NCBI GenBank assembly: GCA_030248215.1
Contig: JASANG010002294.1
Span: forward strand, 52,255 to 116,254
Source of the DNA: Enoplolaimus lenunculus
Lineage: Eukaryota; Nematoda; Enoplea; Enoplida; Thoracostomopsidae
Length of the DNA: 64,000 nucleotides
Reading direction: 5' to 3'
In this document: positions 1 through 41,177 of the stretch, piece after piece
Layout: every line of letters begins with the position of its first letter
Position numbering within the stretch: position 1 is the first letter of the stretch
The notes under the pieces: model-generated
Told to the model about the DNA's origin: nothing
What the model saw: the letters and a program-made list of their open reading frames with translations, nothing else
Databases searched by the model: none
Position numbers and translations under genes: made by a program

Positions 1-350
1 TACATTTTTAACCACACAAATTTCGATACAGTTGCACACTCTTGTTAGAATGATCATCCACTCTTGATCTTACCAAGAGTGCATATACAAGAGTATGCAA
101 CTCTTATGTGGTACAAAATGTACCACCGGGCGTTGCGTTTTTGGCCGTCTCCCCTTGTTTAGAGGGGGTCGTTATGCACATGCAAAGTCCTAAATTAAAC
201 TATACGCGGATCATTTTTGTTGCCGGATACATAAAGTGTCATGGTTCACACAGGTTGTACCCCCCTCTAAATAAAGGGGGCGTAGACCAAAAACGCAACA
301 TGTGCCGGGTACATTTTTCCACAGAATATATCACGTTGCATACTCTTTGT
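1..350. mobile_element. H-family MITE (core 119-313) in a repeated outer sequence
   Basis: The core runs from TGTACCACCGGGCGTTGCG to GTGCCGGGTACA. Its arms are inverted copies of about 55 bp, including GTTTTTGGCC and a GC-rich GTTTAGAGGGGG / CCCCCTCTAAATAAAG palindrome. The same 190-195 bp core occurs at 22894-23088 and 52181-52369. The flank repeats CAGTTGCACACTCTTGT and its inverse, also seen near the other two copies, so the core sits in an older repeat. Confidence 0.75.
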
Positions 351-740
351 TGAAGTATTCATCATCCACTGTTGATATTTACCGACGGTAATTTAACATT
401 CCCAACTTCCGTATGGAATTTTAAGAGCAATAAAAATTTTCAAATACACACTTTTGTGGTACGTTATATACAACTTTAAAGACTTTGCGAAAGTTTTGAG
501 TTCATTTTTAACTTTCGACATTCAATCTTTGTGTTCTGTTCTGCATTATACAGGGTAGAAACTGTGTAAAAAGACATTAAGATTGGAAAATTTTGAAGCT
601 TTAATGGATTTTGCCTTGCTAAATTTTCTTGTAAAGTTTGCTATAAATTTTAAGCATTTGTCGATTAAGCTTCAAGTTTTACACAGTTTAAAATTTAGAA
701 AAATAATTCTTCAATTTATTAAAAGATTTTATGTTAATTT

Positions 741-920
741 TAGCCCATGATACTTTGAGGGAAGAACCATGTTTATCGTGCGCTTATAATAGAGTATATA
801 AGCTTAAGCTTTAGACTAATTTTTTGATTAGATTTAGGCTTAGGCTTTGGCTTACTTGTAGGTTTATCTTTACGCTGATGTTGAAAAACTGAAATAGAGT
901 ATGCTTATCGTGTTAACAAT
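741..920 (+). mobile_element. Degenerate A-family MITE
   Basis: Contains the A-family body: AATAGAGTATATAAGCTTAAG, then TAGACTAATTTTTTG and a TTAGGC-like run, ending in ATGCTTAT. The GCCCATG start is recognisable but the right end is not. The flanking 350-740 shows nothing but AT-rich DNA. Confidence 0.5.
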
Positions 921-1026
921 CTCTTTGGTATGGTTTTCTAAAATAGCGGTTTGTGTTGTTGTTACAAAACAGCACGAGGTAAATTTACTATTTTTCTGCT
1001 AATTTTAAAGACATACTTTTAATAAT

Positions 1027-1449
1027 GGCTGGACTTCTGATATCTTACGTAAGTACACTGCAAAAAATGGTGAGTCAAATAGACTCTTTCCGAAATAGGT
1101 TCTACGGGACTACACAAACTGAGTCGAATTCGACTGTGCCTCAAAGTCAAATTCGATTGTGCCTCAAAGTCGAATTCGACTCCCTGACTCGGACTCAGTT
1201 TGTGTAGACCGGAAAAGCCGATTTCGGAGATAGTCATTTTTTGCAGGGTACAATTTCAGTCGGACAATTAGTTAGTAAGCCTGAGCTGTTAATCTGCAAT
1301 ATATCAAATTTAGTCATAGACGTAAGTACTTAACATTTTCACTTGGCTTAAATATTATAAGCTTCTAAAAATGCCAAAATGGTTAGGTAATTACTTGGCA
1401 CATACTTAATTACTAAGTCGTACTTAAGTAAGGTTTCAGAAACCCAGCC
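1027..1449. mobile_element. K-family MITE split by a J-family insertion
   Basis: Begins GGCTGGACTTCTGATATC and ends GTTTCAGAAACCCAGCC, the inverted ends of family K (compare 6629-6994). The body contains AAGTACTTAA-type motifs. The left arm is interrupted at 1055-1250 by element J. Confidence 0.65.
1055..1250. mobile_element. J-family MITE nested in K
   Basis: Ends ACACTGCAAAAAATGG and ATAGTCATTTTTTGCAG; inner arms contain GAGTCAAAT and CTTTCCGAAATAGG and a tandem GTCRAATTCGA motif. A second copy is at 59191-59358. Confidence 0.65.
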
Positions 1450-1789
1450 GGTACTTCTAAAGTGTCGAATCACAAACACTCAGTGGTCCCAATTGACCAT
1501 GAGTTGTTTCAAACGCCAATTATCGCGCACGATAAGCTGAAGAATAACTGGAAAACAAACTAAACACGTGATTGGATGATATCAAAATAATAACAGTCTG
1601 TTGTTGCAATTTCATTGGTCATAGATGTATTTTAGTTGTTTGTGCTGCCTTAAACACTGCGTAGAACGGCAAAATTGCAGCTTAAACATTAATAACTGGA
1701 GTCCTCTGTCCCAGTAGCGCCGCTAACTTCAGTTAATCGCAGAACCAATCACAAATTTGTGACAGAAGTAGTAGATCCAAAAAAAGTAC

Positions 1790-2135
1790 CAGGGTACAAC
1801 CAAAGGTTTGCCTCCGGCTCCAGCTTCGGCAGAAAATGGACCTCCGGCTCCGGGGCTCCGGTAGAATTTCTGCCGGGAGTTCCGGCAATTTCGGTAGGGA
1901 AATTCTACATAATATTGCAAATTTTATTTTCTTTTTTTGTGTGTTATCATTTGATACAATTTTGAGGAAGTTGCCGGGATTTTGTAAAAAATAAGCGTAA
2001 AACCGAAACAATTACCGACACCTTACAGATATTTGCTAAAATTAGTGAATTAAACATCATTTTAACTACCTTAAAGTTCGTCTCATCTCCGGCTTTTGCA
2101 AATTTTATTGACCACCGGCTCCGGGTTGCACCCTG
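1790..2135. mobile_element. F-family (hAT-like) MITE
   Basis: CAGGGTACAACC at the left and GGTTGCACCCTG at the right are inverted ends. Inside, CTCCGGCTCCGG-type tracts and GGTAGAATTTCTGCCGG are typical of the family. CAGGG ends together with 8-bp duplications at other copies suggest the hAT superfamily. It lies upstream of the cysteine-rich gene's exon at 2289. Confidence 0.75.
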
Positions 2136-2288
2136 CGCAGTACAGATATTGAAATAAACAATCACGACCGAAGCGAGCAAGAAGCCAAACACAATTTTAG
2201 TTTGCACAAAACAATGATATTTTTTCAACGGCGTTCACGAGCTACTGCCCTCTCCGGCACCTACCGCGTTCTTGCATAGCGTTTTCAG

Positions 2289-2579
2289 GTTCCAAACCTT
2301 AAAAAACAATCGCCACTGTTGACTGAAACGGAACAAACAACTCCTAACCGGAACGAGAAAACGGGTTCCATTTTGTGTGCCGATGTACTGCGCGATTGCG
2401 AGCAAGCAAATGAGCCAGCAGTTACCAAACGTTTTGCTGATATGCTGAAATGCAATTTGAATGCAGGCATATTTGCACGTCTTGATGCGCAGTATACGCA
2501 GTGTATGACGAACTGTTACGTTTTACCTCATGAAGTGAAAAAATACGGGAAACGAGAGACCAGTTCGCGACCTGTACAG
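2289..2579 (+). CDS. Exon n-2 of an unrecognised cysteine-rich protein gene (5' partial)
   Basis: Internal exon, phase 0 at both ends, between an acceptor ending TTTTCAG and a donor CAG|GTGTGT. It encodes about 97 residues. A polar, Lys/Thr-rich stretch precedes a cysteine-rich part with the segments SILCADVLRDCEQ, MLKCNLNAG and QCMTNC (a CxxxC pair), then a basic VKKYGKRE segment. A stop lies in frame just upstream of the acceptor (2277), so the reading frame really begins at the splice site. The next two exons continue the frame exactly and end at a stop. I do not recognise the family; spaced cysteines and CxxxC pairs suggest a disulfide-bonded, probably secreted protein, but no signal peptide is visible because upstream exons are missing. 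The KKYGKR segment resembles a dibasic processing site, which is only a guess. Confidence 0.72.
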
Positions 2580-2587
2580 GTGTGTAC

Positions 2588-3020
2588 CAGGGTTCCAACA
2601 GGAACCAAAATTTTGCCGGAAAACAACAGGAGCAAGAATTGAATTTTTATGCAGGAACCGGAACAGGAACAGGAACCGGAATTTGAAATAAGTTTCATCA
2701 CCGAATTACTGTTGGAGTTTTTAGAAAACTTGCCAAAAAATGGCTAAGGGAATTTTTAGCTATTTAATCATTAAGTTTTGCGAAAACACATCAGGAACAA
2801 TTAATTTAGTAACAGAACTGAACTGGATACAAAAACACTAATTTTGACATAAACAAAATTCTCAAAGACAAAGTTTCCAATATTTAAATGATTATGCACA
2901 ATTTGCCACAATATCGTAAAAATTCCGGTTCCTGCATCTTTGAAGGCAGGAACAGGAACAGGAACAGGAATCGTATTTTTGCAGGAATTTCGGCCGGAAA
3001 GGAATTCCGGTTGAACCCTG
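2588..3020. mobile_element. F-family MITE in an intron, with target duplication
   Basis: CAGGGTTCCAACAGGAACC at the left and CCGGTTGAACCCTG at the right, flanked on both sides by TGTGTAC. The insertion begins only 8 bp after the donor at 2580. Inside are GGAACAGGAACC-like tracts. Confidence 0.78.
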
Positions 3021-3161
3021 TGTGTACACATTTATTTTTGTCGCGCGGTTGGCTGAAGATGTTGAAAGTTAAAAATTGTTGTTTACAAACTATTGTTTTA
3101 TGCGTTGCCATGCGGAAAATCACACCGCAAAGTTTCCGTTCCGAATAATTATTACCAAAAT

Positions 3162-3350
3162 GGGCAAATATAGAACAGGGCCATTAAAGTAGCATAAGTA
3201 TATATACTCCTAAGCCTAAGCTTAATCTAAATTCCATTCGCTAGCATGAGCTTACGCCTAAAACAAAAAAATAGTATAAAGCTTAACGTTATATATTATA
3301 TTCCAGTCCCGTAGAAAAACATTCCACCTGTAATTTTTACGTGTGTTCCA
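3162..3350 (-). mobile_element. A-family MITE, intronic
   Basis: Reverse-oriented A element: AGAACAGGGCC, CCTAAGCCTAAGC, an ATAGTATAAAGCTTAACG remnant, CAGTCCCGTAGAAAAACATTCC and ACGTGTGTTCC. Diverged ends; no clear target duplication. Confidence 0.65.
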
Positions 3351-3427
3351 AAATGGACATTGACAAAAATTTAATGGTACAATTTGTGGTTTAAAATAAA
3401 TTGACAAATTTTTATTTGTTTTTACAG

Positions 3428-3567
3428 CATTTTCAAGTCAAACGGATGTCTGATCCCGAGCACGGGTATAGAACAAGACTCGAAGAATTAATGGGTCAGG
3501 ATTGGGCACAGGAATGGTTGCCGTACATCCGACACGTCACCGAATGCATCCTACAAACACGCGCAGA
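3428..3567 (+). CDS. Exon n-1 of the unrecognised cysteine-rich protein gene
   Basis: Acceptor TTTTTACAG and donor GA|GTGAGT. The exon starts in phase 0 and ends with two bases of a split Glu codon completed by the next exon. It encodes about 46 residues, including RMSDPEHGYRTRLEELMGQD, then WAQEWLPYIRHV and TECILQTRAE. Its composition is ordinary coding sequence rich in Glu, Arg and Trp, unlike the AT-rich flanks. It lies between an F/A repeat block (2588-3350) and a B-family MITE (3651-3842) that sit in the two introns. Function unknown. Confidence 0.78.
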
Positions 3568-3650
3568 GTGAGTTCAGCTTATAATTTTAAAATCAGCAGA
3601 TGTACTGGGTCGGATATGTATTCTCTGAAATTCTTCATATTGCAAAATTG

Positions 3651-3842
3651 GGCCAATGTTACGTTTAGGGTCGTAACAGTAGGTTAAGCGTATTCCTAAG
3701 CCTAAGCCTAAGCCTAAGCGTTGCAAAAGCACATTCCTAAGCCCAAGTCTAAGCGTAAGCGTAAGCCTAAGCAAAAATGTAGTCTAGAATGTATGCCTGT
3801 TCTTTTACGGACCCACCAGGAACCGTGTATAATTAAAAGTAG
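3651..3842 (-). mobile_element. B-family MITE with TTAGGC-like array, intronic
   Basis: Starts GGCCAATGTTACGTTTAGGG and carries CCTAAGCCTAAGCCTAAGCC, then GTTGCAAAAGCACATTCC and GGACCCACCAGGAACC. The far end is decayed. It lies in the intron before the terminal exon of the cysteine-rich gene. Confidence 0.75.
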
Positions 3843-3944
3843 AGTTCTGCAACCATTAATAATTATTTGGACAAATTTAGTTTTATTAAAACCACTGTGA
3901 CTTTAAAGCCAGAGCTATACTAAGCTTAGGAAAATCCCAATTTT

Positions 3945-4298
3945 CAGGGTGTAAATGTATAGTAAAAATGAAGGAAACGAACAGTATATCAAAATAACGG
4001 AAACGGAAAACGGATATTAAAGCGTAAAAGATTCAAAGATGTTTTATTTTCCTGCTATTAACACTATTGAAGCATGCAAATATTCTCCAAGTTTTTTAGA
4101 ATTTAAAGAAAAAATTGAGTATATACACATTGAAATTTTTAAACATTTTAGATAAATTTCGTAATTTTTAATTTATTTTAAACAATTGTAGTATAGCTGT
4201 AATATAAAAATTGCGAAATATATATAAACATCATTCAACAAAAACCGAAACGGGCACTGATTTTTACCGGAAACGGATATTCGGCTACTTACACACTG
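3945..4298. mobile_element. F-family MITE, subfamily with GGATATCCG/AAACGGA tracts
   Basis: CAGGGTGTAAATG at the left, CTTACACACTG at the right, with AACGGAAACGG and ACCGGAAACGGATATTCGG inside. Closest to the copy at 55448-55809. Confidence 0.65.
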
Positions 4299-4409
4299 AT
4301 ATAAGTACTAATTGACAATACTTTGACTTCTTTCTTTGTTCGCTTTACTGTTAAGATCTACTTTATAAGTGCATTTAGTTTGGTTTAACGGTGATGTTTG
4401 CGTGTTCAG

Positions 4410-4494
4410 GTGCTTGGACGTTGAAAAATGGAGCGAATGTGCCCAACAATGCGATCAGCTGGCTAACGACCCGCGGCAGTTATGTGAACGCTAA
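4410..4494 (+). CDS. Terminal exon of the unrecognised cysteine-rich protein gene
   Basis: Acceptor CGTGTTCAG; the first base completes the split Glu codon, then the frame reads CLDVEKWSECAQQC, DQLANDPRQLCER and TAA at 4492-4494. Four cysteines occur in 27 residues, including ECAQQC, a second CxxxC that mirrors QCMTNC two exons earlier. This suggests two related half-domains. Phase continuity over three exons and a clean stop make the gene model credible. The visible protein is about 171 residues with ten cysteines; the start is not seen. The gene points toward the convergent syd-1 gene. Confidence 0.78.
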
Positions 4495-4694
4495 ATTTGG
4501 TTGAAAACTTAATTATTTAACAATGAATATTCTCAAATGAGTGTAGCACCTATCGTCAGTAGAAAATATTAATATCCTATGGATTTTGAAAGTAGCCGTC
4601 AATATCACTGTTTTAAAATTTTAAACAGATTATTGGCAGGATTCTTTTTTGTAATGTTTGCATTCAATGCCAAATTTCTTCTACCCTGAATCTC

Positions 4695-4876
4695 AGTCCA
4701 TGTAAAAATCAAAAGCGAAACGTTTTTCTGCGGCACTACAATAGAGTGTAACCACAAGCTTTAGACTAATTTTTTGATTAGGATTAGGCTTAGGCTTGTA
4801 AGCTTATTCCTACGCTTAGGCTTAGGCTTAGAAATATGCTAATAGTACTGTTACGGCCCTGTTCTTTAGATTGGTC
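4695..4876 (+). mobile_element. A-family MITE
   Basis: AGTCCATGTAAAAATC, GAAACGTTTTTCTGCGG, AGACTAATTTTTTG, a TTAGGC run, then GCTAATAGTACTGTTACGG and CTTTAGATTGGTC. About 200 bp after the stop codon of the cysteine-rich gene. Confidence 0.75.
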
Positions 4877-6628
4877 TTGATTTGTGTGAATTCGCTAACT
4901 TAAGCATCTATGAAGTGTTGCCAAACATTTTAAGAGTATTTTTGCAACGTTAACAACAAGTGTTCACTTTATGAGTGACTAGAATTTTATTTTAAATAGA
5001 AAAACAGAAAACAAAGAGAATTATAAATAAACATTCAAAGAAACAAAGCAAATTACATAGCTAACCACACGAAGCGCATTGAAATATATGTGTTAAAAAA
5101 TAGACGGTGGAAAATGTCATCGTCCCATAGGCGGATCCGTGTGCGACAAGGAACCGGTACAATTATTGTTCATCTGAAGCTGACAATGTGTTTTTTGTGC
5201 GCAACAGTCGAGAAATAAGCGTGGATACAGCAGAAGTTAAAAAAAATAATGAACTCAGTACAACTTGTAATTTGAAACTTTAATTTCAAACATAAAACAC
5301 CATTTTCCACTTGAAAATTACGAACCTGCTACGAGTTCTCTCACAGGATCAAGCTGAAAAAAATGGCCTAACGCTTATAAGTTTTCTGACTAGTGAAAAA
5401 AATTGCAACAAAATTTGTAAGAAATACTGAATTCTAATCTGTATATCAGAGCTAGAACGCCACATATACGTATTTTGGGCAACGTTCCAGCAGATTTGTA
5501 TATCCATAGACACATCTGCTTCTATTTTGTTCTTTTTTCAATTGTTAATCAAGTTTCAAGGCTTAAGTACAGACTTGCTTGAACAAATTATCCAAAGCAT
5601 ATGCCAGGACAGTTGCACATGTGTGCACTGTCGGATTACTAGTGATGACTATTGACACAAAGCGTCACAGAAACATTTGATGCTAGAAAAAGTAAAGTTA
5701 AAAATATGCTATCGTCCTGGTTGTCAAAACTTTCTGAAAAAACCAAAAATGATGTAAACCAGAAACCTTTTTCTAAATTCTGTGAATCATTTTTGCTTGT
5801 AATACAAAGATTCGTACCTCAAATACATATCGTAGATATGCTAACTAAAAGAGCGTCAAATTAGCTATGTTATTCTAGACCGGTTCCGGTAAAGACCACG
5901 TCCGGATCCATGGCTTAAAAGCTTAAGCGAGGACCTATTAGTCAAGGCAACCGCCTATGCTCTGTGACTTTGCTTGTTTGAGACTGGTTCGTTTATTGGT
6001 CTTGCGAGCATCCCATCAGCCGGTTTGCATTCAAATGTCTATTAATTTTAACATTTTTGGCAGTATTTGACGTTCTCAAAATTAACCCTAAACATTTTAA
6101 ACTTAAATTTTAACTTTTGATATGCAAACATTTTTCAAAATCGAACCATTTTTGAACGAAGATTCGCCTGTCAGGGGATATCCGAAAATAAACCCTTTAA
6201 CACGAGTGTCCGAACGTAATACATATGTATACGACATTTTACCACAGGGTACGTCCTTAAATAAACACAATAGTATAGTAATAACAATAATAATAATGCA
6301 AAAAGTAAGCCAAAACTAAATGAAACACATCAATAAAATGGCACACAGAAATTGCACAGCTGTTTGTACGATATATTGAATTCTTTGACCCCAACATGTT
6401 TGAAACGTAGGAAAGCAAACGCACTGCGTAAAAATCCCGAGTTTTGTCATTGGTTCGAAACGGAAACCAACTTAAACACGTCAATAGCAAAGAGAGGGGG
6501 GCAGAGGAATAAACCCTACTAGAAAACTTTACCTTTCCCCTCACACAAGTTGATCCAATAATTTAAAATTAAAATTAAAGTTTTCTCAAAAGTTACGCAC
6601 CAAAACTCCGGTTGATTCGCCTATTAAT
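4877..6628. other. Intergenic, no gene recognised
   Basis: AT-rich sequence. An open stretch at 5652-5864 encodes Lys/Ser-rich residues without recognisable motif or splice support. GGATCC-containing segments near 5150 and 5905 have a loosely inverted resemblance (GGAACCGG at both) and might be the ends of an old element, which I could not confirm. Confidence 0.4.
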
Positions 6629-6994
6629 GGCTGGGTTTCTGAAATCTTACTAAAGTATTTACTTAAATAATGCTTAAGTAACTGCTTAAGTCACCGACTT
6701 AAGTAAGTATTTAAATTTTCGAGCGCAACCAAAGAAACCCCAAATATCGGCCATTCCCATGACAAGGAACTAATAGTTTTGCTTTATATTGGACAAACAT
6801 CATGAGTACAATTTCAATTACTCCAAGGTTAGTATGCCTGAGCGGTTAATTTGTAGTACATCACATTTAGTCAGCGACTTAAGTATTTACTTAACTTTTA
6901 AGTACGCTTTTAAAAACGGCCAAACAGTTAAGCAATTACTTAGCCTGTACTTGAGTACTAATGCGTACTTAAGTAGGGTTTCGGCAACCCAGCC
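6629..6994. mobile_element. K-family MITE, full length
   Basis: GGCTGGGTTTCTGAAATC at the left, GGTTTCGGCAACCCAGCC at the right. The arms are filled with TACTTAAGTA-like palindromic motifs, so the element can fold along most of its 366 bp. The middle (GTATGCCTGAGCGGTTAAT) matches K1 at about 1280-1300. Confidence 0.72.
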
Positions 6995-7409
6995 AATATC
7001 TATTATAGCAAAATTATACACAGTTTATACCAGATAAAACATGGAATACTATACAAGATTACCTAAAACTTACCTGGAGTATAATCAATACTTAATAGTA
7101 TAGCTATGATATCGAATCATTAATAATTGATCGCATAGTAATGTTAAATTAAACTCAAATTCTTATCAGGACCGCTGCCTTGATTTTATTTCTAGGGTTC
7201 GTGACTTCCAATATAAAAAACTTTAAGAACAAACCTAACAACTGAGACAAACAATTTTTGGTGAGTTTTGATTGAAGGGTATAGATTAACTGTTTGACAT
7301 TCCTTCCTCTATACGTGTTCCTGGTTGTCAAATAAAACTTTAACAAACTAAAATACTAAACAAATTTTTTACAATAGCCAAAATTGGAAACCGAATTTAC
7401 TAGCGCTCA

Positions 7410-7744
7410 TATTCTCAAATGTGTATAGCAACTATCATCAGTTAGTAATAGGAGTTCAAACTCGTACATACATTTGCGACTACGGGCGTCGATTAGTCCA
7501 TAGGTTAGCTGTTTCTGACGCCCGTATTGCGACATGTATGCAGCATCTGTCATGAGTTTGTAATAAATCTTGTTAATTTCGAACCAGCCAATGGAGGAAA
7601 TGTTCAAAATTTGGCGCATTTGTCGCATTTGATTGGTTCTACGTGTGAGATGAGTTTGACATTTGTTGCTGCCTCGGTTTGTTTGTTTAAACCCCTACTT
7701 ACTATTGAAAATAGTGACAGATGTAATACACATTGTCGAGAATA
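7410..7744. mobile_element. E-family MITE
   Basis: TATTCTCAAATGTGTATAGC at the left and TACACATTGTCGAGAATA at the right are the inverted ends of family E. The core differs from other copies and includes a TTGGCGCATTTGTCGCATTTG stretch, so the copy may hold a further insertion. Confidence 0.6.
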
Positions 7745-7924
7745 TAGCATATCAACTAGTCTCAAGTATTAAATTAGTAGTATAAATCTGGTCAATTCCA
7801 ATATGACAATTTTCGCCACGGAAGGGGGCCCCTGTCGAAACTGGTTTACTTTATAAAAATTATTTTTTTGACAAAAATACCTACTCCACGCTCGAAATAA
7901 CCTAAAATTCAAAATCTTTGACCA

Positions 7925-8088
7925 TATTCTCAATTGTGTGTAGCACCTGTCGCCAGTTGATATTCAATCAACCTTGCAACAACTTAACAACCAGAAAACG
8001 ATAAGGTTTAACGTTCAGATTATCGAACGCGACATTTCGCTTGTTTGAGAATTTATTATTAACTGGCGATTGACGTTTGCATAAAGCT
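7925..8088. mobile_element. E-family fragment
   Basis: TATTCTCAATTGTGTGTAGC followed by CACCTGTCGCCAGTTG, and an inverse AACTGGCGATTGACG near 8060. The outer right end is lost. From 8089 to 8728 I see only AT-rich DNA. Confidence 0.5.
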
Positions 8089-8728
8089 TATTAACACAGC
8101 TCCTATATTAGTAATTATTTAATATTAAATAATATATTTTCGTTCTCAAGCTTTATCCGCGAAAAATGGGTAGCTAGGATCGCTAAGCAACGAATTAACC
8201 AATAGAAATGTCGTAAAACGAGATCTGTCATTTGCACCATACGCTTGTGTGAACGTAAACCGATGTTTGAGTCAAACGGCCGTTGTTTCGTGCAGTTGAT
8301 TTAACAATCTCAGATGTTTATATGTTACAGTTAAGCAATATAGGGTATCACCCCCCCGTGATATGCAATTAATTTTGGCAACATTGTAAAGTAATCCATA
8401 TAATAAGCGTCCTAGCGCAGAAACATGTAAACAGGTGATTGAAATTGGGATCGTAACAGAGGGGAGAGTCTTGAGTTTAGCCGAGGATATTAAGTTTATA
8501 AAAGGGGGCAAATTACGTTGTCTTCTAAATTAGCACATTTGTAGTTATTTAGTACGACTCAAGCTCGTGACTGAATACACCGGTAAAATACGATGTAACA
8601 CATCGCTGCAGCATGATTACAGTTTCAGGTTCTGCCAAATCAAGGGAATGAGTGCGGTTTGGGGCCCTGACGGCCCGTGGTCCGGACTCCAGGATGCCTG
8701 GTTTCAAGGATGAAGGCCGTTGAATTTG

Positions 8729-38643
<29,915 letters not shown>

Positions 38644-38899
38644 TGCAAACGTGTACAATGCAACATCAATATTTGTCGCATTGTTGTGCGTATAACTGTT
38701 GCGTGTGCAATAAATAGACTAAAGTTGCAGTTGTTGCCGTAGTTGCTATTGCTTTTGCAGTTTATTTCAAATCGCTTGAACGCAAATTAATTGTTCAATA
38801 CTTTTTGCAGCAAATTACAGCATTATAACAATTTTTATGTTTTGTATTATGCTGATTAGGCGATTCTCGAGATTTATAATCGAAAAACCATTTATATAC

Positions 38900-38930
<31 letters not shown>

Positions 38931-39119
38931 AATATATATAACCGGAACCGGATAATAAAAAATGCCGCAACCGAAGATTCGGTTGCATATTGTTATATAA
39001 TATATACACTGTCTTGCAGTTTTCTTAGTTTCGAAGAGAAACTCTACTTCAATCTGAATGCAACCAGTGTGGGCACTTTTTCAGCCCCCTTCCACATAAA
39101 CTTTTCCCCATTAACACAC
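38644..39119. other. Region upstream of the syd-1 start candidate
   Basis: Contains a TTGCAGTTGTTGCCG stretch that continues the CAA theme, and a (CATA)n/(TA)n microsatellite at 38896-38945. Any promoter would lie here or further right, but I see no recognisable core element. Confidence 0.4.
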
Positions 39120-39487
39120 TTGAGCCTAAGCCTGAAAATAAGCCTGATTATAAGCATAAGCATAAACATAAACCTAAACCTAAGCCTGAATATAGACCTG
39201 GCCGTGAGCATAAACCTAAGCCTAACCGTAAACCTAATTCTGAGCCTAAACCTAAGCCTGAAAATAAACCTGACCGTGAGCATAAACCTAAGCCTAAGCG
39301 CAAACCTAATTCTGAGCCTAAACTTAAGCCTGAGAATAAACCTGACCGTGAGCATAAACCTAAACCTAAGCGTAAACCTAATTCTGAGCCTAAACTTAAG
39401 CCTGAGAATAAACCTGACCGTGAGCATAAACCTAAACCTAAGCGTAAACCTAATCCTGAGCCTAGACCTAAACCTAAACCTAAATAA
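39120..39487. repeat. Array of telomere-like hexamers with a 72-bp higher-order period
   Basis: A continuous run of CCTAAR-type hexamers (TTAGGC complement) with fixed variants. The variant CCGTGAGCATAAACC recurs at 39202, 39274, 39346 and 39418, exactly 72 bp (twelve hexamers) apart. The 6-bp phase keeps frames open on both strands, which explains long Arg/Leu/Phe and Leu/Ser/Asn frames with no coding meaning. Confidence 0.95.
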
Positions 39488-40053
39488 CTGATAAAGTAAT
39501 AACATAAATGTTTGGGAATAACTTTTGCCTTCTATCAAATTTCAACAGCAGTGTTGGAGGAAAATAAACCAGGTATTCCCCAATTGACAACTTTAAACGA
39601 AGTCTTCCATTCTAGTATAACTGCCAAATTTGGACCCCCCCCCCCCAAAACAGTATTGTCTTTACCTACAAAGCTCAAATTATGTATTTCCATTTAGAGA
39701 ATAAGCTGCGTTAAAGTAGCACAAATTGTTTACAAAAGCACATTGTGTCAGCCGGACTCGGAGCCCAAAAATTACAAAACGAAAACATTAAGAATTGTTT
39801 GTTACCGAAAACCCTTTTAAGATAATAGGATTTTGTATCCGGTATAAGTGTTTATCTTCCGAAATGCTTCAGGAATTAACCAATAAACGCGCGTCTGTTG
39901 TAAACAGTTTGTACGTCTAAACCTAAACCGAAAAATTCAATTGGATATTCGTTTGAAAACAAAGTTTATGATTGGTTTGAAATGTTGTAACAGTTGAAAA
40001 TTGTTCATGAGAAATTAAGATTTGCAAGAAAATCGTGTGTCAGGTGTCGCTGG

Positions 40054-40616
40054 CAGGGTTTCAAACGGAATTCGGATGTCGACTAGAGTTCCAATTCAAA
40101 ACGAGTTCCGATTTCGATTCGACAATCAATGAGAATTGGAATTTTAACATATTAATTGTACTTGTTGTGATATGTTGTATACAAATTGTCACGATCCCAA
40201 CACCCAAACAAATACAAAATTAACTTTTTATTTTGAAAATAACAATAATTGATCTGATTGTAGTTTAGTTTTTACACAACCAAAAAAATCATCGCCAATT
40301 TGTTCATGCGACGTTTTTGAAAATTGTTGCCAGCCAACAGACACCCTAAATCAGTATTATATTTGTTAATACAAATTATCCGTACAGTCACAAAATTTGT
40401 AGTTCCGATTCCGATATAATCGAGATGCGCTATGCTCTTTAGTTGCTGGGAAAATATGTTTTAGTGTTGCAGTATACACTGCTGGGCACCAACCGGCCGC
40501 CAGCAACAACAAATATATAAAAAAATATATAATATATAAAAACAAAACTAAACTAAGACGATCGAAAATGACTCTCATGGGTACAATGTTGAGCAACAGG
40601 TGATTAATACCGTTGA
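40054..40616. repeat. Inverted dispersed repeat L, copy 2
   Basis: 40250-40616 is the reverse complement of 10960-11325 with few differences. The left part begins CAGGGTTTCAAACGGAATTC (F-like end), so L may be a longer F-type element. Internal landmarks: GTTGCCAGCCAACAGACACC and GGGCACCAACCGGCCGCC. Confidence 0.88.
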
Positions 40617-41177
40617 ACTGTTCTGAACGATGAAAATTTTGCTAAATTAGCACCGCATAGAACAATACTTAGAAATTCTCTGGAGACATTTATAGTTGTG
40701 AATAGGCGATGACACTAAATCTCCGTCCCGTAGTCTGTGGAGACTTCGGTGCGGGTTCCACCCCCAGTGAAAAATATTTGACCCTCCACAAATTTTGTTA
40801 CCCTGTCTTTTTATGGGAAAATTCGGCACATTCCTTTCTGAAACGTTCTTGGACCTATGGCAAGTTGAGCTAGACACGGGATGATTGCCATGTCTTGAGC
40901 AGGTGATACGAGATTTGTTCAAATTTTACGAAAATATTACCATTAATAGAATTTTTGAACACGTCAGCTGCTGTAATTGTGATAGAAAATGCGAACGAGA
41001 ATTCGTAGAAATATTGTGACTTGACACGTATGTTCCCTAATTACCAATAAAATGATGCTTTATGAAAAATCAGTGCTCCGCAAACCCTTTTATCATTTGC
41101 GCCATAAATGTCACAATCAACCCCATTCGCCAGTGTTCTAGCGAAAAAATAACCTCTGTCATGCAGATTAAAACAAT

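Noticed and set aside
5652-5864. Lys/Ser-rich 70-residue frame as a gene
   Set aside because: Possible remnant of a mobile element but with no family motif, splice sites or clear element ends.
39120-39487. True telomere or chromosome-fusion scar
   Set aside because: Hexamers are degenerate with a fixed 72-bp order, and unique or MITE DNA lies on both sides.
39044-39538. Arg/Leu/Phe-rich and Leu/Ser/Asn-rich frames on both strands
   Set aside because: Product of the 6-bp telomere-like period; not coding.
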